A stretch of 64,000 bases of DNA from Phenylobacterium sp. (GTDB lineage Bacteria; Pseudomonadota; Alphaproteobacteria; Caulobacterales; Caulobacteraceae), in assembly GCA_018001015.1 (NCBI GenBank), contig JAGNIV010000012.1, positions 39,906-103,905 on the forward strand, written 5' to 3'. Shown piece after piece: positions 8,701-19,762 of this stretch. A model generated the notes under the pieces. The model had not been told where the DNA came from and made no database searches. It was given only the letters and a program-made list of their open reading frames with translations. Within the stretch, counting starts at the first letter, position 1. Each line of letters begins with the position of its first letter. Both the position numbers and the translations under genes were made by a program.

Positions 8701-8850
8701 AGCCCTCCCCCTCGATGGGGGAGGGTTGGGTGGGGGTGTGACTGCTGAGTTGAGGTGAAGGTAGAGGTGGCGCCGGCGCCGACCTTGGAATTCCCGCAGC
8801 GCTCTGTACTCACCCCCATCCCTGCCCTTCCCCCATCGAGGGGGAAGGAG
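8701..8850. repeat. Palindrome-armed intergenic repeat (CCCTCCCCCTCGATGGGGG type), copy 1
   Basis: A ~150 bp intergenic element with a near-perfect palindrome at each end (8703-8725 and about 8825-8848). The arms are separated by TTGGGTGGGGGTGTG / CACCCCCATCCCTG segments and a GGCGCCGGCGCC-like centre. It is homologous in reverse orientation to 33188-33349. It sits between convergent genes and ends right at the GNAT stop codon, so it may double as a terminator. Confidence 0.85.
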
Positions 8851-8851
8851 A

Positions 8852-9439
8852 TCAGGCGAACGCCGCCAGCCTCGCGTCCAGTCCATCCCGGACCGCGGGC
8901 CACTCATCCTTCAGCACAGAGAAGATGCAGGTGTCGCGCACCCGGCCGGTCCAGGTGACGCGGTCCTGGCGCAGGATGCCTTCCAGCTTACCGCCCAGCT
9001 TGGTGACGGCGGCGCGGCTGCGGGCGTTGATGGCGTCGACGCGGAACACCACCCGGCGGGCGCCGTCGCAGAAGGCCTGGCCCATCATCAGCCGCTTGGC
9101 CGCCGGGTTCACCGGGCCGCCGCGGTAGGCCGGATGATAGTAGGTGCCGCCGATCTCGAGCGAGGCATTGGGCAGGTCGTAGGAGGAGTAGCAGGTGATG
9201 CCGACGCAGTGGCCGTCCACCATCACGGCCCAGTGGATCGAGACGCCCTTGGCCTGGTTGGCGGCCATCCGTGACCACTGCGGGTCGAAGTGCTCGCCGG
9301 CCATGGAATAGGGATAGAGGTCGGTCCAGACCGACGGGTCGGCGTCGCAGGCCTCGCGCAGGTCTTCCTTGTGGGCCTCGGTGAAGGGCTCCAGCCGCAC
9401 GAAGCGGTTCTCCATCACCCGGGTCGGATCGACGTTCAT
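8852..9439 (-). CDS. GNAT-family N-acetyltransferase (RimJ/RimL-like)
   Basis: A 195-residue acetyltransferase of the group with an N-terminal RFVRLEPFTEAH-type strand. The acetyl-CoA region corresponds to EIGGTYYHPAYRGGPVNPAAKRLMM, and the C-terminal segment VVFRVDAINARSRAAVTKLGGKLEG is typical of RimJ/RimL-like proteins acting on peptide N-termini or small molecules. The gene overlaps the stop of the next gene on the same strand by 4 bp. The acceptor substrate cannot be told from sequence. Confidence 0.85.
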   Translation of the reverse strand: MNVDPTRVMENRFVRLEPFTEAHKEDLREACDADPSVWTDLYPYSMAGEHFDPQWSRMAANQAKGVSIHWAVMVDGHCVGITCYSSYDLPNASLEIGGTYYHPAYRGGPVNPAAKRLMMGQAFCDGARRVVFRVDAINARSRAAVTKLGGKLEGILRQDRVTWTGRVRDTCIFSVLKDEWPAVRDGLDARLAAFA

Positions 9440-10191
9440 TGGCCCCTCGCAAACAGGACTGCGGCCTGGACGAGGTACATCGCCGCGATGGCGGTGAAAA
9501 TCCAGCGCCGCCAGGCGCGGAAACCCTGGTCGGTGAGCCTGTCCAGCACCCGCGCGCCGAGGGTGACGCCCAGGACAGCCAGGGCGCAGGCGGCCGCCAG
9601 TAGCCAGGGCGGGGCGAAGCCGTCGCCGCCCGCCAGCAGGATCGCCCCGCCGTAGAACAGCACCTTGGACAGATGGCTGAACATCTGCAGGGCGGCCTTG
9701 GTGGAGAGCACCTGGTGGCGGGTCAGCGCGCTGCGCACCAGGAAGAGGTCGGCCAGCGGCCCTGAGATGCCGGAGGTCAGCGCCATGGCGGTGGAGAGCA
9801 CACCGGCCAGCACCGCGTGGCTGGGCCGGGCGGCGTCCAGGGGGCTGTAGCGCTCGGGAACCCAGATCAGGATCGGCAGCAGGCCGAGCGCCAGATAGAC
9901 CACCGCCTTGCTGGGGACGAAGGAGACCAGGGTGAAGGCCGCCATCGTGGCCACCGCCCCGACCGCGTAGAAGGCCACTACCCGCCAGACGATGTGGCGA
10001 AGGTGCAGGACGATGCGCGAGGCGTTGGACGCCATCTGCACCAAGCCGTGGATGGCCAGGGCGGCGGGGACCGGCAGCAGGGCGGTCAGCACCCCCATCA
10101 GGATCAGGCCGCCGGCCATGCCGAACACGCCCGAGAGCGTGGCCGTCGCCAGCACAGCCGCCAGGATCAGGGCCGCAAGGGTGCCGCTCAT
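9436..10191 (-). CDS. TauE/SafE-family anion permease (second of pair)
   Basis: A 251-residue integral membrane protein with about eight hydrophobic segments and the family's repeated motif, seen as TLSGVFGMAGGLILMGVL near the N-terminus and SGISGPLADLFLVRS in the second half. Members export sulfite, sulfoacetate or similar organic anions. Start MSGTLAAL overlaps the stop of the upstream paralogue (ATGA). The two adjacent copies are clearly paralogous, suggesting a tandem duplication or a heteromeric transporter. Substrate unknown. Confidence 0.85.
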   Translation of the reverse strand: MSGTLAALILAAVLATATLSGVFGMAGGLILMGVLTALLPVPAALAIHGLVQMASNASRIVLHLRHIVWRVVAFYAVGAVATMAAFTLVSFVPSKAVVYLALGLLPILIWVPERYSPLDAARPSHAVLAGVLSTAMALTSGISGPLADLFLVRSALTRHQVLSTKAALQMFSHLSKVLFYGGAILLAGGDGFAPPWLLAAACALAVLGVTLGARVLDRLTDQGFRAWRRWIFTAIAAMYLVQAAVLFARGQ

Positions 10192-10946
10192 GCGGCGCTC
10201 AGGAACAGCTGGCCGGCCTGGACCAGGTACAGGATCCCCACCGCCGTCACGATCAGCCGGGTGTAGCGCTTGAAGTTGATGTCGGTCATGCGGTCGAGGA
10301 TCCGCCCCCCCACCACCGTGCCCAGCATGGAAAGCGGAATGGCCACGGCGAACAGCCACAGCGGCGGCATGCCGGCGCCGCCATGGCTGCGCAGCATCAG
10401 CCCGCCATAGACGATGATCTTGGCCAGGTGGGCGAAGACCTGGGTGGCGGCCTTGGTGGCGACGATGACGTGGCGGGTCAGCGTGGTGCGGACGAAGAAG
10501 ATGTCGAGCAGCGGCCCGGCCACCCCGGCCGTCAGGTTCACGGCCGTGACCAGGACGCCGGAAGCCAGGGCCTGGGCCGGCTTGGCGGCGTCCAGCCTGA
10601 TCCAGTCCTGGGGCAGCCAGAGCAGGGCCGGCAGCAGGCCCATGAACAGGAAGAGGTAGGGCTTCGACGGGGCCAGCGCGATCAGCGACATCACCCCGCC
10701 GGCGATCAGCGAGCCCAGGGCATAGAGGGCGACGATACGCCAGGCCACATGCTGGCGATGCAGGATCGCCCGCCAGCCATTGGCCACCAGCTGCAGCAGC
10801 CCGTGGGTGACGAAGGCCGCCGAGACGGGAAGGACCAGGGCCAGCCCGCCCATCAGGACCAGGCCGCCGGCCATGCCGAACACCCCCGACAGGGTGGCGG
10901 TCACGAATGACAGGACAAGGATGAAGAGGGCTGCAAGCGCGCTCAT
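10188..10946 (-). CDS. TauE/SafE-family anion permease (first of pair)
   Basis: A 252-residue polytopic membrane protein paralogous to its downstream neighbour: TLSGVFGMAGGLVLMGGL near residue 20 and AGVAGPLLDIFFVRT in the second half align directly. The start at 10946 (MSALAAL) is preceded by CGGAGG seven bases upstream. The longer open frame above it lacks hydrophobic character. It forms a two-gene unit with overlapping ATGA. The ~250 bp between it and the transglutaminase gene holds nothing I can identify. Confidence 0.85.
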   Translation of the reverse strand: MSALAALFILVLSFVTATLSGVFGMAGGLVLMGGLALVLPVSAAFVTHGLLQLVANGWRAILHRQHVAWRIVALYALGSLIAGGVMSLIALAPSKPYLFLFMGLLPALLWLPQDWIRLDAAKPAQALASGVLVTAVNLTAGVAGPLLDIFFVRTTLTRHVIVATKAATQVFAHLAKIIVYGGLMLRSHGGAGMPPLWLFAVAIPLSMLGTVVGGRILDRMTDINFKRYTRLIVTAVGILYLVQAGQLFLSAA

Positions 10947-11196
10947 GGGTGGTCCTCCGGTTGCGTCCGCCTCGTCGAGCGGGACACAGGCCCCCTCCGA
11001 TCGCGAACAGCTGCGCATCGTGCGCGGAATGTGCGGGTCCGCCCGCTCACCCTCCGGAGGAAGGCGCTGTGCTCCTGCACGCCCGCCGGTCGCGGCAGGG
11101 CCGGAGCCCGGGGATCACGCAACGGCGGATCGACCCGGCTCTTGGGGAGCAGGGAGGCTCTACACCTGAACAAGCGGGGCCGTCGAGAGGTGCTGC

Positions 11197-12072
11197 TCAG
11201 ACGGCGGCTTCGGCCTTCACGGTTTGCGCCACGCGGTCGTGGGGCGGACGGAGCCGTTCGTCGGCCGCCAGCAATGCAGCCAGCTCTGCCATCGCCGCCT
11301 CGTCCGCGCGGCTGGAGATGTCGGCCAACTGGTCGATGAGGGCGGTCTCGGCCATGCCGGCCTGGTCGGTGGCAAGGCCGTACCAGCCCCAGGGGAGCAG
11401 CTCGATGTTCTGCAGGGCCGCCAGGTCCTGGAAGATGTCGCCATAGACCTCCACCAGGCCCCACATCTCTGTGCCCGAGACGCCGAAGCCCATGGGATCG
11501 GCGCCCTGGCGGCAGGCGCGCCAGGCGTCGCCGCCCACGAGGAAGCGGTCGCGAGGCAGGTCAAGGGGGTCGAGGGTGAGGTTGAACAGCCTGCGCTGCA
11601 GATCGTCGACCTGGGCGTCCACCAGCACCCAGCGGCCCTGCGCCTCATTCCAGTACTCTCCGACCCAGTGATCGAGGTGCTTGCCGGGTTGGAAGTAGTT
11701 GGCGAAACCGCAGCGGACCCGGGCGGGGACGCCCTTCCGGCGCAGGACCGCGGTGAACAGGGTGGCGAAGTGGCGGCAAACGCTGACGACGCGATGCTCC
11801 GGCGCGCGGGTCTCGGTGATCGGGCGGTCATGCAGGCGCATCGCCTGACGCAGCATGGCGGCGGCCCCGTGCAGCTGCTTCTCGTCGCCGCGCCCGGGGG
11901 CGAGGGTGACGCCATAGGCGCCGGCCAGACCCTCATGGATCAGCAGGCCGTGGACCAAGGCCGCGACAGCGCCGGCGTCGGCGGACAGGGCGTCGATCTG
12001 CGCTTCAAACCCCTCCAGGCCGGTGAAGACGCCGGGGACGCGGTAGCGGTCGAGGAAGGGCTTGTCGGTCAT
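11197..12072 (-). CDS. Transglutaminase-like domain protein
   Basis: A 291-residue cytoplasmic protein. The transglutaminase-like catalytic triad is visible in order: Cys in VVSVCRHFATLF, His in KHLDHWVGEYW, and Asp in VLVDAQVDD. This fold is used by bacterial transglutaminases and related cysteine peptidases. No signal peptide is seen with the start at MTDKPFL. The C-terminal ~100 residues do not resemble a domain I can name. The gene stands alone, divergent from the amine oxidase pair. Confidence 0.78.
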   Translation of the reverse strand: MTDKPFLDRYRVPGVFTGLEGFEAQIDALSADAGAVAALVHGLLIHEGLAGAYGVTLAPGRGDEKQLHGAAAMLRQAMRLHDRPITETRAPEHRVVSVCRHFATLFTAVLRRKGVPARVRCGFANYFQPGKHLDHWVGEYWNEAQGRWVLVDAQVDDLQRRLFNLTLDPLDLPRDRFLVGGDAWRACRQGADPMGFGVSGTEMWGLVEVYGDIFQDLAALQNIELLPWGWYGLATDQAGMAETALIDQLADISSRADEAAMAELAALLAADERLRPPHDRVAQTVKAEAAV

Positions 12073-12229
12073 GGGCCGAGCATACCCGCTGCCCGATCCG
12101 AGGCCAGTTTTTCCAGGGCGGCCCAATGCGGAGGCAGGTGGGCGAAAAGGGAGCCGGGCCGACGCTGACGGTTGGCGCTGGCCCGGCGCCGTCCCCTAGG
12201 CCTGGAGCCTGACGTTCAGGGGGCGGCTA

Positions 12230-13819
12230 ATGGAAGAGACCGGGAAGACCACAAGACGGCAGCTGCTGTCGACCATCGGGATGCTGGGCGGGTCGGCCCT
12301 GATGTACAACATGATGACCACGCTGGGTTATGCCGCCGAGAGCCAGTTCACGGGGCCGCCCAAGCTGTCGGGCGCGCGTAAGGGCGCCTCGGTGATCGTG
12401 CTGGGGGCGGGGCTGGCCGGGATGCTGGCGGCCTATGAGCTGACCAAGGCCGGCTACAAGGTCACCATCCTGGAATACCAGAACCGCGCGGGCGGCCGGA
12501 ACTGGTCGGTCTATGGCGGCGACACGATCACCGAGATGGGCGGGGCGAACCAGAAGGTAGGGTTCGCCGACGGCAACTACCTGAACCCCGGCCCCTGGCG
12601 CATCCCGCACAATCACCGGACCCTGCTGCACTACTGCAAGGCCTTCAATGTCGAGCTGCAGCCCTTCGTGCAGTTCAATCACAACGCCTATGTCCACAAT
12701 ACCGAAGCCTTCGGCGGCAAGCCGCAGCGGTTCAAGTCGCTGGCCGCCGACTTCGAGGGCAATGTCGCCGAGTTGCTCGGCAAGGCCATCGACCAGAAGG
12801 GCCTGGACGCCAGCGTCACGCCGGAGGATCGCGACCGCCTGAAGGAGGCCCTGCGCGAGTGGGGCATGCTGGACGGCGACATGAAGTACGCCAAGAACCT
12901 GCGCTCCTCGGAGCACCGCGGGTTCGCCCGTAATCCCGGCGGCGGGGTGGGCGGCGCGCCCTCGCCCTCGGACGTCTTCGCCCTCAAGGACGTGCTGGAT
13001 TCGAAGATCTGGCGGAACATGTCGTTCTTCATGAACGAAGAATTCCAGACCACCATGTTCCAGCCGGTGGGCGGCATGGGCATGATCGGAAAGGCCTTCG
13101 CCAAGCAGGTGCAGCCGCTGATCACCTACAACGCCAAGGTCACCAAGATCGACCAGGGCAAGAACAGCGTCACCGTCACCTATGCCGACACCGGCACCGG
13201 CGTGGTCACGCAGGCCAAGGCCGACTGGTGCGTCTGCACCATCCCGCTGACGGTGCTGAGCCAGATCGAAAACAACATGTCGGAGAAGATGAACGCGGCC
13301 ATCGCCGCGGTGCCCTACTCCAACTCCGTCAAGATCGGCCTGGAGATGAAGCGCCGGTTCTGGGAGGACGACGCGGCCATCTATGGCGGCCACTCCTTCA
13401 CCAACCAGGAGATCAGCCTGATCTCCTATCCCAACAACAACTTCTTCAAGGACGGTCCCGCCGTGCTGCTGGGCGCCTTCGCCGGGGGGATGGGGGGCTA
13501 TCACCTGGCCGGCATGACCCCGGAAGAACGGATCGAGGCGGCCCTGGCCCAGGGGTCGGTCTTCCACCCGGAGAGCTACCGCAAGGAGTTTTCCAACGGC
13601 GCCTCGGTGGCCTGGAACCGCGTGCCGTGGATCCTGGGCTGCTGCGCCCGCTGGACCGAGGAGACCCGCGCCGCCCACTACCAGGACCTGGTGGCGATGG
13701 ACGGCCGCGTGGTGCTGGCCGGAGAGCACGCCTCCTACGTCGGCTGCTGGATGGAGGGCTCGCTGCTCTCCTCCATCGACGCCATCACCCGCCTGCACAA
13801 GCGCGCCCTGGAGGCCTGA
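12230..13819 (+). CDS. Tat-exported flavin amine oxidase/dehydrogenase
   Basis: A 529-residue FAD enzyme of the monoamine oxidase / L-amino acid oxidase group. The N-terminus carries a twin-arginine signal (TTRRQLLSTIG then a hydrophobic stretch to about residue 35). The dinucleotide fold VIVLGAGLAGMLAAYEL starts near residue 54, with EYQNRAGGRNWSV and the C-terminal FAD motif VVLAGEHASYVGCWMEGSL. It is followed 2 bp later by a cytochrome c gene. This mirrors nicotine oxidoreductase (NicA2), which passes electrons to a cytochrome c rather than O2. The amine substrate is unknown. Confidence 0.88.
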   Translation: MEETGKTTRRQLLSTIGMLGGSALMYNMMTTLGYAAESQFTGPPKLSGARKGASVIVLGAGLAGMLAAYELTKAGYKVTILEYQNRAGGRNWSVYGGDTITEMGGANQKVGFADGNYLNPGPWRIPHNHRTLLHYCKAFNVELQPFVQFNHNAYVHNTEAFGGKPQRFKSLAADFEGNVAELLGKAIDQKGLDASVTPEDRDRLKEALREWGMLDGDMKYAKNLRSSEHRGFARNPGGGVGGAPSPSDVFALKDVLDSKIWRNMSFFMNEEFQTTMFQPVGGMGMIGKAFAKQVQPLITYNAKVTKIDQGKNSVTVTYADTGTGVVTQAKADWCVCTIPLTVLSQIENNMSEKMNAAIAAVPYSNSVKIGLEMKRRFWEDDAAIYGGHSFTNQEISLISYPNNNFFKDGPAVLLGAFAGGMGGYHLAGMTPEERIEAALAQGSVFHPESYRKEFSNGASVAWNRVPWILGCCARWTEETRAAHYQDLVAMDGRVVLAGEHASYVGCWMEGSLLSSIDAITRLHKRALEA

Positions 13820-13821
13820 GC

Positions 13822-14232
13822 ATGAAGATGATCTCTAAGCTCACCCTGGCCCTGGCCCTCTGCCTCGCCGCACCCGCCATGGCCGACGAACCCGGTCCGG
13901 GGGGCAGCAAGCCGCCCGTGCCGGTGACCGGGCAGCAGGTCTATCAGATGGTCTGCCAGACCTGTCACATGGCCGACGGCAAGGGCGCGGTCGGCGCCGG
14001 GAGCTTCCCCTCCCTGGCCAGCAATCCGAAGATGAAGATGGCGGCCTATCCCATCGTCATGGTCACCAAGGGCCGGGGCGGCATGCCGTGGTTCAGCGAC
14101 ATGCTGACGCCGGAACAGACCGCGGCGGTGATCACCTATGTGCGCACCAATTTCGGCAACGCCTATCCCGAGCCGGTGACCGCTGACGACGTCAAGCGTC
14201 TGAGCCCGCCGCCGGCCAAGCCCGGCCACTGA
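13822..14232 (+). CDS. Periplasmic class I cytochrome c, partner of the amine oxidase
   Basis: A 136-residue protein with a Sec signal peptide (about residues 1-22, ending AAPAMADE), one heme-binding motif CQTCH near residue 47 and a downstream methionine-rich segment (GGMPWFSDMLT) likely to supply the axial Met. It begins two bases after the flavoprotein stop, so co-expression is near certain. It probably takes electrons from the reduced flavin and passes them to the respiratory chain. A strong hairpin follows the gene. Confidence 0.88.
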   Translation: MKMISKLTLALALCLAAPAMADEPGPGGSKPPVPVTGQQVYQMVCQTCHMADGKGAVGAGSFPSLASNPKMKMAAYPIVMVTKGRGGMPWFSDMLTPEQTAAVITYVRTNFGNAYPEPVTADDVKRLSPPPAKPGH

Positions 14233-14241
14233 CGAAAGAAA

Positions 14242-14271
14242 AGAGGCGGGGACCGCCCGGCCCCCGCCTCT
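14242..14271. terminator. Bidirectional rho-independent terminator
   Basis: A perfect 10 bp stem (AGAGGCGGGG / CCCCGCCTCT) with a 10 nt loop lies between the convergent cytochrome c and acyl-CoA dehydrogenase genes. A T-rich tract follows on the + strand (to 14286) and an equivalent A-rich tract precedes it, giving T residues on the - strand as well. Confidence 0.8.
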
Positions 14272-14317
14272 CCTTCATCTTCTTTTCGCAGTCCGCACGC
14301 GTGGCGGAAGACCGAGG

Positions 14318-15637
<1,320 letters not shown>

Positions 15638-15719
15638 CGGGTTTCTCCTGCGAAGTGTTGGTTGCCGCCAGCTTCGCGCACTTTGCGCCGAAATCAAACA
15701 AGCGTTTCAATTTACAGCG

Positions 15720-16094
15720 TCAGGCCGGCGGCGCCGGACCCGCGCCATGGCACACCGCCTCAATGTTGTGTCCGTCGAGGTCCAGGACGAAGGCGCCGTA
15801 ATAGGTGGGGTGGTAGTGCGCGCGCAGGCCGGGCGGGCCGTTGTCGCGGCCCCCGGCGGCCAGGGACGCGGCATGGAAGGCGTCCACCGCGGCCCGGTCA
15901 GGCGCGACGAAGGCCACATGACAATAGCCGGCCTTCTCGCCCTGGCCGATCCAGAAGAACGGCCGCCCCGCGCCGTAGCCGGAGGAGTCGTCCATCGAGA
16001 ACAGGCGGGTCAGGCCCAGGGGCTTCAGAGCCTGGTCGTAGAAGGCCCGGGCGGCGGCGTGGTCGGCCACCTTCAGGCTCACATGGTCCAGCAT
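15720..16094 (-). CDS. VOC (glyoxalase/bleomycin resistance)-family protein
   Basis: A 124-residue single-module VOC protein. It starts MLDHVSLKVADHAAARAFYDQAL, the first beta-alpha-beta unit, and ends with FVLDLDGHNIEAVCH, where the final metal-ligand Glu lies. The family includes metal-dependent lyases, dioxygenases and resistance proteins; nothing here selects among them. It is monocistronic in appearance and separate from the acyl-CoA dehydrogenase by 82 bp. Confidence 0.82.
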   Translation of the reverse strand: MLDHVSLKVADHAAARAFYDQALKPLGLTRLFSMDDSSGYGAGRPFFWIGQGEKAGYCHVAFVAPDRAAVDAFHAASLAAGGRDNGPPGLRAHYHPTYYGAFVLDLDGHNIEAVCHGAGPAPPA

Positions 16095-16150
16095 CGGCGT
16101 CCCTCCTCAAGTTTCCTCGAGGCTAGGACGCCCTGCCGGCTTGGCAATCC

Positions 16151-16573
16151 CTACTTGGCGGGCAGCTTGTCGGCGCCCTCGCAGACCGCGGCGACCAGGG
16201 CCTTGTTATCGGGGCCGTCGGCCTTCTTGGGCGTGGCGTCGCGCCAGGTTTCGGAGAGCACCAGAGGCTTGGAGGGCGCGTAGGAACCGATCGTGACCAT
16301 GGTCTTGGCCTTGCAATCGACGGCGACCACGCTGCCCACGCCATCGGCCGCGCCCGGGGCGCTGGGGCCCATCCTCGGCGTGACGCCGGCCTTGCCGATG
16401 GCCTGCAGCACCACGACACTGCCGGAGGCCGCGTCACGATAGGAATAGTCGGCGTCGTAGGACCACTGCAGCCCCTTGTCGGTGGGGGTGGTGTAGGGCG
16501 TCCAGGTCTCGGCGCTGGCGGCGGACGCCGCCGTCATGGCGGACAGGGCGGCGAGCGCGATGAGGCGGCGCAT
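16151..16573 (-). CDS. Secreted hypothetical protein
   Basis: A 140-residue protein with a clear Sec signal peptide (MRRLIALAALSAMTAASAASAE, cleavage after about residue 21). The mature part is small and polar and contains two cysteines that could form a disulfide (DCKAK and AVCEGAD). I do not recognise the family. It reads divergently from groES, with about 235 bp between them containing the heat-shock control elements of groES. Confidence 0.7.
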   Translation of the reverse strand: MRRLIALAALSAMTAASAASAETWTPYTTPTDKGLQWSYDADYSYRDAASGSVVVLQAIGKAGVTPRMGPSAPGAADGVGSVVAVDCKAKTMVTIGSYAPSKPLVLSETWRDATPKKADGPDNKALVAAVCEGADKLPAK

Positions 16574-16683
16574 GGTGTTCTCCTGGGACTTCTAGGTTTC
16601 TTCCCTCGCAAGAACCCTTATCCGGGCGGTCCCGCGGCGGCCAAGCGGATTCGCCCCCGCCGGCCCTTTCGCATCCCGCCGAG

Positions 16684-16712
16684 CTTGACTCCGCGCCCTG
16701 GCGACCCTACCT
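16684..16712 (+). promoter_or_regulatory. Candidate sigma-32 promoter of groESL
   Basis: CTTGAC (16684-16689) and CCCTACCT (16705-16712) with a 15 bp spacer resemble the heat-shock sigma consensus CTTGAA / CCCCATnT. The placement just upstream of the CIRCE element and groES fits a dual sigma-32 plus HrcA control. Confidence 0.55.
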
Positions 16713-16723
16713 CCCGCCCGTCG

Positions 16724-16750
16724 TTAGCACTCAGGGGCTACGGCTGCTAA
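16724..16750 (+). promoter_or_regulatory. CIRCE operator (HrcA binding site)
   Basis: TTAGCACTC, nine bases, then GGCTGCTAA. The left arm matches the CIRCE consensus exactly and the right arm matches GAGTGCTAA at seven of nine positions. It lies 58 bp upstream of the groES start, where HrcA represses groESL in alphaproteobacteria. Confidence 0.9.
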
Positions 16751-16808
16751 CGGCTGGCCCCTGACGCTTACGCAATCCATTCAACCGTCTCGACGGAGAG
16801 AAAAAAAC

Positions 16809-17096
16809 ATGGCGTTTCGTCCCCTGGGTGACCGCGTGCTCGTGAAGCGCGTCGAAGAAGAAGAAAAGACCAAGGGCGGGATCATCATTCCCGACACCGC
16901 CAAGGAAAAGCCGCAGGAAGGCGAAGTCATCGCCGTCGGTCCCGGCGCCCGCGATGACAGCGGCAAGATCCAGCCCCTCGACGTCAAGAAGGGCGACAAG
17001 ATCCTGTTCGGCAAGTGGTCGGGCACCGAGATCAAGATCGACGGTCAGGACCTCCTGATCATGAAGGAAAGCGACGTCCTGGGCGTGGTCGAATAA
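16809..17096 (+). CDS. groES: Co-chaperonin GroES (Cpn10)
   Basis: A 95-residue co-chaperonin of standard length. [36 protein letters not shown] covers the first barrel strands and the mobile loop (GGIIIPDTA), which docks onto GroEL; the C-terminal strand ends VLGVVE. It forms the lid of the GroEL folding chamber in the cytoplasm. It is the first gene of a two-gene operon with groEL 53 bp downstream and is controlled by the upstream CIRCE element. Confidence 0.99.
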   Translation: MAFRPLGDRVLVKRVEEEEKTKGGIIIPDTAKEKPQEGEVIAVGPGARDDSGKIQPLDVKKGDKILFGKWSGTEIKIDGQDLLIMKESDVLGVVE

Positions 17097-17143
17097 CCAC
17101 CTCCTCCGCTCTCCTCCCTTCCACAACACTCTGAAAGAGCTGA

Positions 17144-18796
<1,653 letters not shown>

Positions 18797-18827
18797 GTCC
18801 AAGCCCACCACGGCGCTTCAAGATCAA

Positions 18828-18856
18828 GGGCGGGGCCGCGAGGCTCCGCCCTTTTT
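18828..18856 (+). terminator. groESL rho-independent terminator
   Basis: A 10 bp stem (GGGCGGGGCC / GGCTCCGCCC, one G-T pair) with a GCGA tetraloop is followed immediately by five T residues. The T-run touches the stop codon of the convergent small gene, so termination of groEL is packed directly against it. Confidence 0.9.
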
Positions 18857-19074
18857 CATGCCGGCTTCTTCAGCCGCTCGAGAAGCGGGCTCAGTTCGCC
18901 CTTCAGATCATAGACCCCCACGTCCTCGACCATCTGCGGCGTCGCCCATTCCGGCCAGGGTTCGATCACCTCCAGGTCGCGGAAGGCGGTGGCGATGGCG
19001 CCCGGCGACTTGGCCTTGAGGAAGGCCCACTCGACGCCGAGTTCGCCCTTGTGACGGACCAGGAAGGTGGCCAT
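18856..19074 (-). CDS. Small hypothetical protein
   Basis: A 72-residue soluble protein starting MATFLVRHKGELGVEWAFL. No signal peptide, membrane segment or recognisable domain is seen. It is coupled to the upstream membrane-protein gene by a one-base TGATG overlap, which also sets its start. The sequence reads as a conserved ordinary protein rather than a shadow frame, but I cannot assign a function. Confidence 0.7.
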   Translation of the reverse strand: MATFLVRHKGELGVEWAFLKAKSPGAIATAFRDLEVIEPWPEWATPQMVEDVGVYDLKGELSPLLERLKKPA

Positions 19075-19427
19075 CAGTCGGCCTTTCCGTCGCCCAGCAC
19101 GACCCCGCCGATCCAGCTCACCACCCCCACGATGATCGAGGCGAGGACGCCGGCGATCAGGCCCGAGACCATGAAGCCCGGCAGCAGCAGGGCCACCAGC
19201 CCGATCATGGCGGCGTTCACCACCAGCAGGAACAGGCCGAGCGTCAGGATGGTCAGGGGCAGGGTCAGCAGGAAGACGATGGGCCGGACGATGGCGTTGA
19301 CCAGGCCCAGCAGCAGGGCCGCCAGCAACAGGTCCAACCAGCCGCTGTAGGAGACCCCGGGCAGGACCGCGGCGGCGAGCCACAGGCCGAGCGCGGCGAT
19401 CAGCACGCGGGCGATGAAACGGGACAT
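19074..19427 (-). CDS. Phage-holin-family (DUF360-type) small membrane protein
   Basis: A 117-residue protein with four hydrophobic segments and the motif GLVNAIVRPIVFLLTLPLTILTLGLFLLVVNA, the hallmark of the bacterial 'phage holin family 4_2' group. These are chromosomal membrane proteins of unknown function, not evidence of a prophage. Its stop overlaps the next start, so the small soluble protein downstream is co-translated. The GGAGG before the ATG supports the start. Confidence 0.85.
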   Translation of the reverse strand: MSRFIARVLIAALGLWLAAAVLPGVSYSGWLDLLLAALLLGLVNAIVRPIVFLLTLPLTILTLGLFLLVVNAAMIGLVALLLPGFMVSGLIAGVLASIIVGVVSWIGGVVLGDGKAD

Positions 19428-19485
19428 GTGGGACCTCCGGCCTTATGGACGAGGCGACTTAAGCCACAGCATCCAGGAACGCTCC

Positions 19486-19686
19486 ATGCCCTACGTCAAC
19501 ATCCGCATCACGCCCGGCGCCACCCAGGCGCAGAAGGAAGAGCTGATCGCCGGGACCACCGAGCTGCTGGCCCGGGTGCTGAACAAGGCCCCCGCCACCA
19601 CCTTCGTGGTGATCGACGAGGTCGAGCGCGAACACTGGGGTGTTGGCGGCGCCAGCCTGGCCGCGCGAGACAAGGCGACAGGCTGA
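19486..19686 (+). CDS. 4-oxalocrotonate tautomerase family protein
   Basis: A 66-residue tautomerase. After Met removal the chain begins with the catalytic proline (MPYVNIRITPG), and the second-half segment TTFVVIDEVEREHWGVGG matches the family. Such proteins interconvert enol and keto acids, or act on halogenated or aromatic catabolites. No catabolic neighbours indicate its substrate. The start is fixed by the required Pro-1. Confidence 0.88.
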   Translation: MPYVNIRITPGATQAQKEELIAGTTELLARVLNKAPATTFVVIDEVEREHWGVGGASLAARDKATG

Positions 19687-19762
19687 GTTTCACCGCCGTT
19701 ACAGTCGCGGCTTAGTTTGGTCCCAGGAGCTTGGCCATTAGGTCCCGACCGAAGGGACCTCC

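Noticed and set aside
10947-11196. Possible small genes between the permease pair and the transglutaminase gene
   Set aside because: All frames are short or shadow-like, with no ribosome binding site plus start; I see nothing beyond promoter space.
19074-19427. Prophage, suggested by a 'phage holin family' protein
   Set aside because: No phage genes nearby; this family is a normal chromosomal membrane protein.
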